Translations under genes and position numbers: made by a program
Assembly (NCBI RefSeq): GCF_900109115.1
Contig: NZ_FNYV01000005.1
Location: forward strand, 5,509 to 69,508
Origin: Micromonospora phaseoli
Lineage (GTDB): Bacteria > Actinomycetota > Actinomycetes > Mycobacteriales > Micromonosporaceae
Length of the DNA: 64,000 nt
Direction of reading: 5' to 3'
Shown: positions 53,944-64,000 of the stretch, piece by piece
Layout of the letters: each line of letters begins with the position of its first letter
Position numbering within the stretch: position 1 is the first letter of the stretch
The notes under the pieces: generated by a model
Databases searched by the model: none
Seen by the model: the letters and a program-made list of their open reading frames with translations, nothing else
What the model was told of the DNA's origin: nothing

Positions 53944-56085
53944 TCAGGCCGGGCTGCCGGTGACCGAGCTACCGGACTTCGTCAGGCGGTAGGTGAGCTG
54001 CGTGCCGCTCCAGAAGTGGAACGTGAGGGTGACGGCGCCGTCGTTGACCTCGGCGAAGAACTCGGGCGTCAGGAGCATGGTGTTCGCGCTGTAGTCGGGT
54101 CGGAAGTGGGTCCAGAACTCCTTGTACGGGGTCCAGTTGGCCGGCCCGGCGGGGCTGCCGTCGGCGTACTTGGCTTCCATGGTGGCGAGCTGGTCACCGC
54201 GGAACTGGGTGGGAATGGTGAAGCCGCTGGTCGTGCCGGTGGCTGCGGCCTGAGTGGGTGGGTCGTAGCTGATGATGCTGATCTGCCACGGCACGCCCTG
54301 GGAGAAGCGGGCTTCGATGGTGGCGTTGACGCCGGCGGCGCGGTTGCCGACCAGTCGGGTGATGGCCGCCTGGGTCAGCGTGAGCGTGTTGCCGGAGACG
54401 GTGTAGTCGGTGCCGCTGCTCAGTTGGGTGTTGCCGTGCCAGAGACTCCGGAACGAGGCGCCGTTGAGGTTGAGGGTGAGCGACCTGCTGGTGATGCCGC
54501 CGGTGCGGGGTACGTAGATCTGGTCCGAGGACGCGGTGGCGGAGCGGGTCGTCAGGCTCGCCTTCATCATTTCGTAGATGCCCTGGTCCCGCCATCGCAG
54601 TTCGGGGCGGTGCAGGAACGAGCCCGCGTCCCACAGCATGGTGGTGAGCTTTCGGGTGCGGGCGTGGTGGCCGACGGCTTCGAAGAACTTGAGCAGTTCA
54701 CCCCGTTGGATGATGCCGGGGCGGGTGTAGTCGTAGCTGAGCAGGGCCCACTCTCCGATGATCACGGGGATGTCCCGGGACACGAAGGTGTTGTACGCCC
54801 GGTCGAAGGTGCCGACGATGTCCTGCTCGACGTTGCTGTCGTAGCGGGTGCCGCCCGCGATGTTGACGCTGAACGGCCACCATCCGTAGAAGTGGATGGT
54901 CGCGACGAGGTTGGGGTCGTCCAACTCGTCGAAGGTGGTCATCAACGCGTCCATCCGGGCCTGCTCCCCGCTGGTGTGCAGGGTGGGCAGGACCAGCAGT
55001 CGGGTGGCGTTGTTCCCGCCGGACTGCCGCACCAGGCGGACGAACGCCAGGTTGAGCTCGTGTAGCAGCTGGTCGCTCTCCGCGTCCCCAGAGGTGCCGG
55101 CGAACTGTGGCTCGTTGATGCTCTCGAACACCAGCTTCGGCGAGTGGCTGCGGAACGTGGTGGCGAGCTGGCTCCACAGTGCCCTGTACCGGTTCGTCAC
55201 GTTGGTGCGGTCGGTGGGGTAAGTGTTGATCCACTGCCAGGAGTCGTGATGCAGGTTGACCATCACGTAGAGGCCCTCGGCCAGGGACCAGTCGACGACC
55301 TCGCGGATGCGGTTCAGCCAGGTGGGGTCGATGGTGTAGTCCGGCGCCGGGCCGTGGTGGTTGCTCCAGGTGATCGGGAGCCGAATGCTGTTGTACCCCT
55401 GCGACCGGATGTGGCGCAGCATCTCCCGGGTCGTCAGCGGATTGCCCCACGCGGTCTCGTCGGGAATGGCGTCGAGCGTGTTGCCCAGGTTCCAGCCGGG
55501 CTGCATCGCCGCCACCATCTCCATCCGGTTCCCCGGCGGTGGCGTCACCGTCGGCGAGACGGACGGTGACGCCGTGGGCGACACGGTGGGGGAGACGCTG
55601 GGCGTCGGCGTCGTCGTGGGGCCGACGTTCCCGGTGCACGCCACGCCGTTCAGAGTGAACGAGGTCGGTGCGGTGTTGCTGCCCGTCCAGGATCCGTTGA
55701 AGCCGAAGGAGACCGTCGCGTTCGTGCCTATGGTGCCGTTGTAGCTCATGTTCGTGGCGGTGACCTGGCTGCCCGACGAGGTGACCGTCGCGTTCCAGGC
55801 CTGGGTGACCCGTTGGCCGGACGGGAACGTCCAGGCCAGGTTCCAGCCGTTTATCGGGTCGCCGAGGTTGGTCACGTTCACATTGGCGGTGAAGCCGCCC
55901 GGCCACTGGGACGGAACCGCGTACGTCACCCGGCAGCCGGCGGCTGCCTGGGCGTTGGCGGTCACCATCGTTCCCGCCACCATCAGCGCGGCTATCCCGC
56001 CGGCGACCACGCCGACGCGCCAGGGGGTTCTCCGGGTGTGCTGCGAACTCGGGCTTGCATTGGGGGGTTTGGCGAACGAAGACAT
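53944..56085 (-). CDS. Secreted GH5 endoglucanase with CBM2 and CBM46-like modules
   Basis: Start at ATG 56085 ([16 protein letters not shown]); 713 residues with a Sec signal ([19 protein letters not shown]). A CBM2 cellulose-binding module follows ([20 protein letters not shown] ... [10 protein letters not shown]), then a Pro/Thr/Ser linker, a GH5 catalytic domain (acid/base in FESINEP, nucleophile in [25 protein letters not shown] at the start) and a C-terminal CBM_X2/CBM46-type domain. It cleaves beta-1,4-glucans outside the cell. Divergent from a LacI regulator with shared operators; the products should induce the cluster. Confidence 0.9.
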   Translation of the reverse strand: MSSFAKPPNASPSSQHTRRTPWRVGVVAGGIAALMVAGTMVTANAQAAAGCRVTYAVPSQWPGGFTANVNVTNLGDPINGWNLAWTFPSGQRVTQAWNATVTSSGSQVTATNMSYNGTIGTNATVSFGFNGSWTGSNTAPTSFTLNGVACTGNVGPTTTPTPSVSPTVSPTASPSVSPTVTPPPGNRMEMVAAMQPGWNLGNTLDAIPDETAWGNPLTTREMLRHIRSQGYNSIRLPITWSNHHGPAPDYTIDPTWLNRIREVVDWSLAEGLYVMVNLHHDSWQWINTYPTDRTNVTNRYRALWSQLATTFRSHSPKLVFESINEPQFAGTSGDAESDQLLHELNLAFVRLVRQSGGNNATRLLVLPTLHTSGEQARMDALMTTFDELDDPNLVATIHFYGWWPFSVNIAGGTRYDSNVEQDIVGTFDRAYNTFVSRDIPVIIGEWALLSYDYTRPGIIQRGELLKFFEAVGHHARTRKLTTMLWDAGSFLHRPELRWRDQGIYEMMKASLTTRSATASSDQIYVPRTGGITSRSLTLNLNGASFRSLWHGNTQLSSGTDYTVSGNTLTLTQAAITRLVGNRAAGVNATIEARFSQGVPWQISIISYDPPTQAAATGTTSGFTIPTQFRGDQLATMEAKYADGSPAGPANWTPYKEFWTHFRPDYSANTMLLTPEFFAEVNDGAVTLTFHFWSGTQLTYRLTKSGSSVTGSPA

Positions 56086-56229
56086 GGGGCCTCCAGCGTC
56101 CGTCACGACGAGGATGCGCGGCGGTCACACGAAGGCGTCTGGACGCCTGTCTGGCCGCGCGCATACGAAAGGTGAGGGGTACGCGGACGCTGCCCGGGCT
56201 TCCGCGACGAGCTGTAAGGGCTCCCGCTT

Positions 56230-56263
56230 GGAAACTTTCCTAATCTCCGCACAGAAAGTTTCC
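56230..56263. promoter_or_regulatory. Two LacI-type palindromic operators
   Basis: GAAACTTTC (56231-56239) and GAAAGTTTC (56254-56262) are each perfect palindromes about an odd centre base, with centres 23 bp apart, and together form an inverted repeat with GG/CC flanks. They lie between the divergent GH5 and LacI genes. This fits operators for CebR/XlnR-type LacI regulators of plant-polymer genes; it would control both genes. Confidence 0.8.
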
Positions 56264-56453
56264 GGGCGAGACGTTATAGCTATCTTCGATCCACGTCAAT
56301 GCACTCCGGGGGCTGGTGCCGTCCAGCGACGTTGCCGGAGGCTTGGCGTCAGCGGGCTATCGGTACCGTGCGGAGCAGTTATCCTTGCGCCCTGAGCGAC
56401 GTCGCGCCGACGGGCCGTGCGGGCACGAGGGATCGGGGGAGAAGGGGGCCAGG

Positions 56454-57509
56454 TTGACGCGCGCCGAGTCGAGCGAGCCGGTCGTCGAGCTGGCACCACA
56501 GCTCGGTGATCCGTCGAGACCGGTGACGATCGCCGCCATCGCCGAGTCCGCCGGGGTGTCGGTACCGACCGTCTCCAAGGTCATAAATGGACGGTCGGGC
56601 GTGGCGGCGGAGACCCGGGCCCGCGTCGAGGCGGTGATCAACCAGTACGGCTACCGCAGGTCGTCGCCGGTCACCCGGTCAAACATGCTGGAACTCGTCT
56701 TCGACGAGATCGAGGACATGTGGGGCCTGCAGATCATTCGCGGTGTCGAGCGGGTGGCCCGGAAACAAGGCGTCGGAGTTGTCCTGACGGAGTTCGGCCC
56801 GCAGCGAAACGCTATCCGTTACTGGATCGACGACACCCTCTCCCGTCGCCCGGACTGCCTCGTGACAGTGGCTCAGTTGGACGAGGAGCAACGCAACCAG
56901 CTACGTGCCCGGGGCATCCCGTTCGTGGTCTTCGACCCCACCGTCGAGTTGCCGGATGATGTCCCCTTCGTCGGGGCGACGAACTGGGCCGGCGGCCGGT
57001 CGGCGGCCCGGCACCTGATCGAACTGGGCCACCGACGTATCGCGATGATCGCCGCCCCCGAACGGATCCTGTGTTGCCGGGCCCGGCTGGATGGCTATCG
57101 CTCCGCGTGCGATGCCGCCGGCCTGGCCGCGGGGCCCGACCTCGTCGTCCGTGCCGCACTGACCCTGGAGGGCGGCGAGGCGGCAGCGCTGGAGCTGTTG
57201 AGTCGTCCGGATCGTCCGACTGCGATCTTCGCAGCCAACGACCTGCAGGCGTTCGGCGTCTACCAGGCGGCACGGCGATTGGGGCTGCGGATCCCGACGG
57301 ATGTGAGCGTGGCGGGCTTCGACGATCTGCCACTGGCTGCTCTGGTCGATCCGCCGCTGACCACTGTCCATCAGCCCCTCGTCGAGATGGCAGTCATCGC
57401 CACCGAGTTGGCGCTCGCGCTGGGTCGCGGGGAGCGGACGCCACAGCTCGGGCTGGAGCTGGCCACGACCCTCACGGTCCGGCAGAGCACGGCACCGCCC
57501 GCGATCTGA
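56454..57509 (+). CDS. LacI-family regulator of polysaccharide utilisation
   Basis: TTG at 56454 with GAAGGGGG upstream; about 351 residues. HTH: VTIAAIAESAGVSVPTVSKV, hinge INGRSGVAAETRARVEAVI, then a periplasmic-binding-like ligand domain (MLELVFDEIEDMWGLQIIRG; ATNWAGGRSAARHLIELGHR; TAIFAANDLQAFGVYQAARR; VSVAGFDDLPLAALVDPPLT). The regulator sits between GH5 and xylanase genes and probably senses a cello- or xylo-oligosaccharide. Similar to CebR/XlnR-like repressors. Start choice is uncertain because the frame is open further upstream. Confidence 0.85.
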   Translation: MTRAESSEPVVELAPQLGDPSRPVTIAAIAESAGVSVPTVSKVINGRSGVAAETRARVEAVINQYGYRRSSPVTRSNMLELVFDEIEDMWGLQIIRGVERVARKQGVGVVLTEFGPQRNAIRYWIDDTLSRRPDCLVTVAQLDEEQRNQLRARGIPFVVFDPTVELPDDVPFVGATNWAGGRSAARHLIELGHRRIAMIAAPERILCCRARLDGYRSACDAAGLAAGPDLVVRAALTLEGGEAAALELLSRPDRPTAIFAANDLQAFGVYQAARRLGLRIPTDVSVAGFDDLPLAALVDPPLTTVHQPLVEMAVIATELALALGRGERTPQLGLELATTLTVRQSTAPPAI

Positions 57510-61828
<4,319 letters not shown>

Positions 61829-61847
61829 CGCACTAGACACCGGAAAC

Positions 61848-61878
61848 GGGCGGGCTCGGACACCACACGAGCCCGCCC
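61848..61878 (+). terminator. 11-bp stem terminator after the PET-hydrolase-like gene
   Basis: GGGCGGGCTCG and CGAGCCCGCCC pair perfectly around a 9-base loop, 20 bp after the stop. Very similar to the xylanase terminator. Confidence 0.85.
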
Positions 61879-61987
61879 GCACCGTCCTGCCCGCGTCATC
61901 CCGGCCGCAACTGCGGCAGGATCTTCCACTCGACCGGCACCAGCCACGGGCGACCCTTCGGGGCATCGCCATCTCCTGACGGCCACG

Positions 61988-62070
61988 GTCGGGATCATGC
62001 CGTCCCTGCCCGCCGCCAGCCTGGCCAATGACCTGGCACCCACGAAGATCCTTCTCGGGGCGACGAACCC
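61988..62070 (+). pseudogene. Fragment of a second polyester-hydrolase-like gene
   Basis: In frame, this stretch reads VGIMPSLPAASLANDLAPTK followed by ILLG, aligning to [20 protein letters not shown] and IISG of the esterase upstream: about 14 identities in 24. There is no start, no catalytic triad and no downstream homology. It looks like a relic of a tandem duplicate. Confidence 0.5.
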
Positions 62071-62234
62071 GTGGGGACCCCGCCCTCGGTCGCCAACCAA
62101 CACAACCGCCTCCCGGTCACGACGGACAGCGGGCGGCCAAAGGTCGCCGATGAGCGACGGACCCCGGCTACCGGCAGGCGCGTGCGGCACTCGTCGGGCA
62201 GGGCCCTTCCCGGCGCTGAACATTAGGCACCTGA

Positions 62235-63690
<1,456 letters not shown>

Positions 63691-63694
63691 GGAT

Positions 63695-63727
63695 CGGGCG
63701 GGTCCGGCGTCACGCCGGGCCCGCCCG
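63695..63727 (+). terminator. Terminator hairpin after the CE1 esterase
   Basis: A 15-bp stem with one mismatch (CGGGCGGGTCCGGCG with CGCCGGGCCCGCCCG) around a TCA loop, starting 5 bp past the stop. Confidence 0.8.
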
Positions 63728-63832
63728 GTTCACGCAGACCACTCACCGCACGGGCACGCGACCGAAAGCGCACGGCCAGATCGAGGGCCGAGGGGACGGT
63801 GGTGTTGGGCCACGGTGCCTATCCTCTCGGCC

Positions 63833-63949
63833 ATGGGAGCTATCAAACCGTGGCAGCTGCTGGTCCTGACGCTCTGCTGCCTTCTGCCGAGCGTGGTGGC
63901 GATTGTCGGCGGCGTGTGGGCGGCCCGCCGACCCCGTAACCGACGCTGA
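63833..63949 (+). CDS. Small single-TM membrane protein
   Basis: ATG 63833, 38 residues: MGAIKPWQLLVLTLCCLLPS then VVAIVGGVWAARRPRNRR. One hydrophobic helix and a basic cytoplasmic tail. Short proteins beginning MGAIKPW are recurrent in Micromonosporaceae genomes. Function unknown. Confidence 0.65.
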   Translation: MGAIKPWQLLVLTLCCLLPSVVAIVGGVWAARRPRNRR

Positions 63950-64000
63950 GCCACTCCCGCCAACGGCGGTCGGCTCGGTGGCCAGCCGTCGGTGATCAGA

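Overview
The window is high-GC DNA from a filamentous actinomycete, most likely a Micromonosporaceae member such as Micromonospora. The reasons are the GC-rich codon use, GTG/TTG starts, XRE-TPR regulators, a DUF6244-type protein, a small membrane protein beginning MGAIKPW, and secreted plant-polymer enzymes carrying CBM2 and CBM13 modules. No rRNA and one tRNA (Arg-CCT) are present.

Left part (1-21.2 kb): a dense defence island. It opens with a conflict cassette (TPR protein, EACC1-like protein, CHAT protease-STAND NTPase). A probable PD-(D/E)XK nuclease stands divergent from an SspE-type DUF262/DUF1524 protein. Next come a phosphorothioation-associated methyltransferase-like protein and a tightly overlapping operon matching SspA (cysteine desulfurase), SspB (DUF4007), SspC (large P-loop ATPase) and SspD (PAPS-reductase-like), all on the minus strand. 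Divergent from sspA is an overlapping helicase / GHKL ATPase / PLD-nuclease trio that may be the SspFGH module. The locus therefore looks like one single-strand phosphorothioation writer with two effector arms.

Middle part (21.2-32.2 kb): mobile-element backbone. It has two replication-relaxation paralogues, a sigma-like protein, an interrupted membrane gene, an excisionase-like protein and a tyrosine integrase at the right edge. Its intergenic regions hold many helically phased 10-bp TCACA repeats, two pairs of exact 24- and 27-bp inverted duplications, and a TGTC/GACA-dense stretch with an 18-bp palindrome. Together these look like the cis-acting control or replication region of the element. 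The defence island may be its cargo.

Decay zone (32.2-38.6 kb): a methyltransferase, a CU044_5270-like gene and an acetamidase are frameshifted. An APC permease and an EamA transporter, both missing their 5' ends, meet head to head at about 38.53 kb. A TPR protein, a GNAT and a GPP34 protein are intact.

Right part (39.3-64 kb): a HAD hydrolase and TrpRS, then a compact four-gene operon (TrpD-like transferase, TrpRS-like protein with a degenerate HIGH motif, NAD(P)-binding protein, FAD oxidase) beside a Nudix gene and an XRE-TPR regulator; this may be an undescribed small-molecule pathway. A DUF6244-toxin-immunity operon and an OLD-family nuclease follow, then tRNA-Arg. The last 10 kb is a secreted biomass-degradation cluster: GH5 endoglucanase, LacI regulator with palindromic operators, GH10-CBM13-GH62 xylanase, PET-hydrolase-like esterase-CBM13 and CE1-type esterase-CBM13. 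These genes share nearly identical CBM13 DNA and similar terminators.
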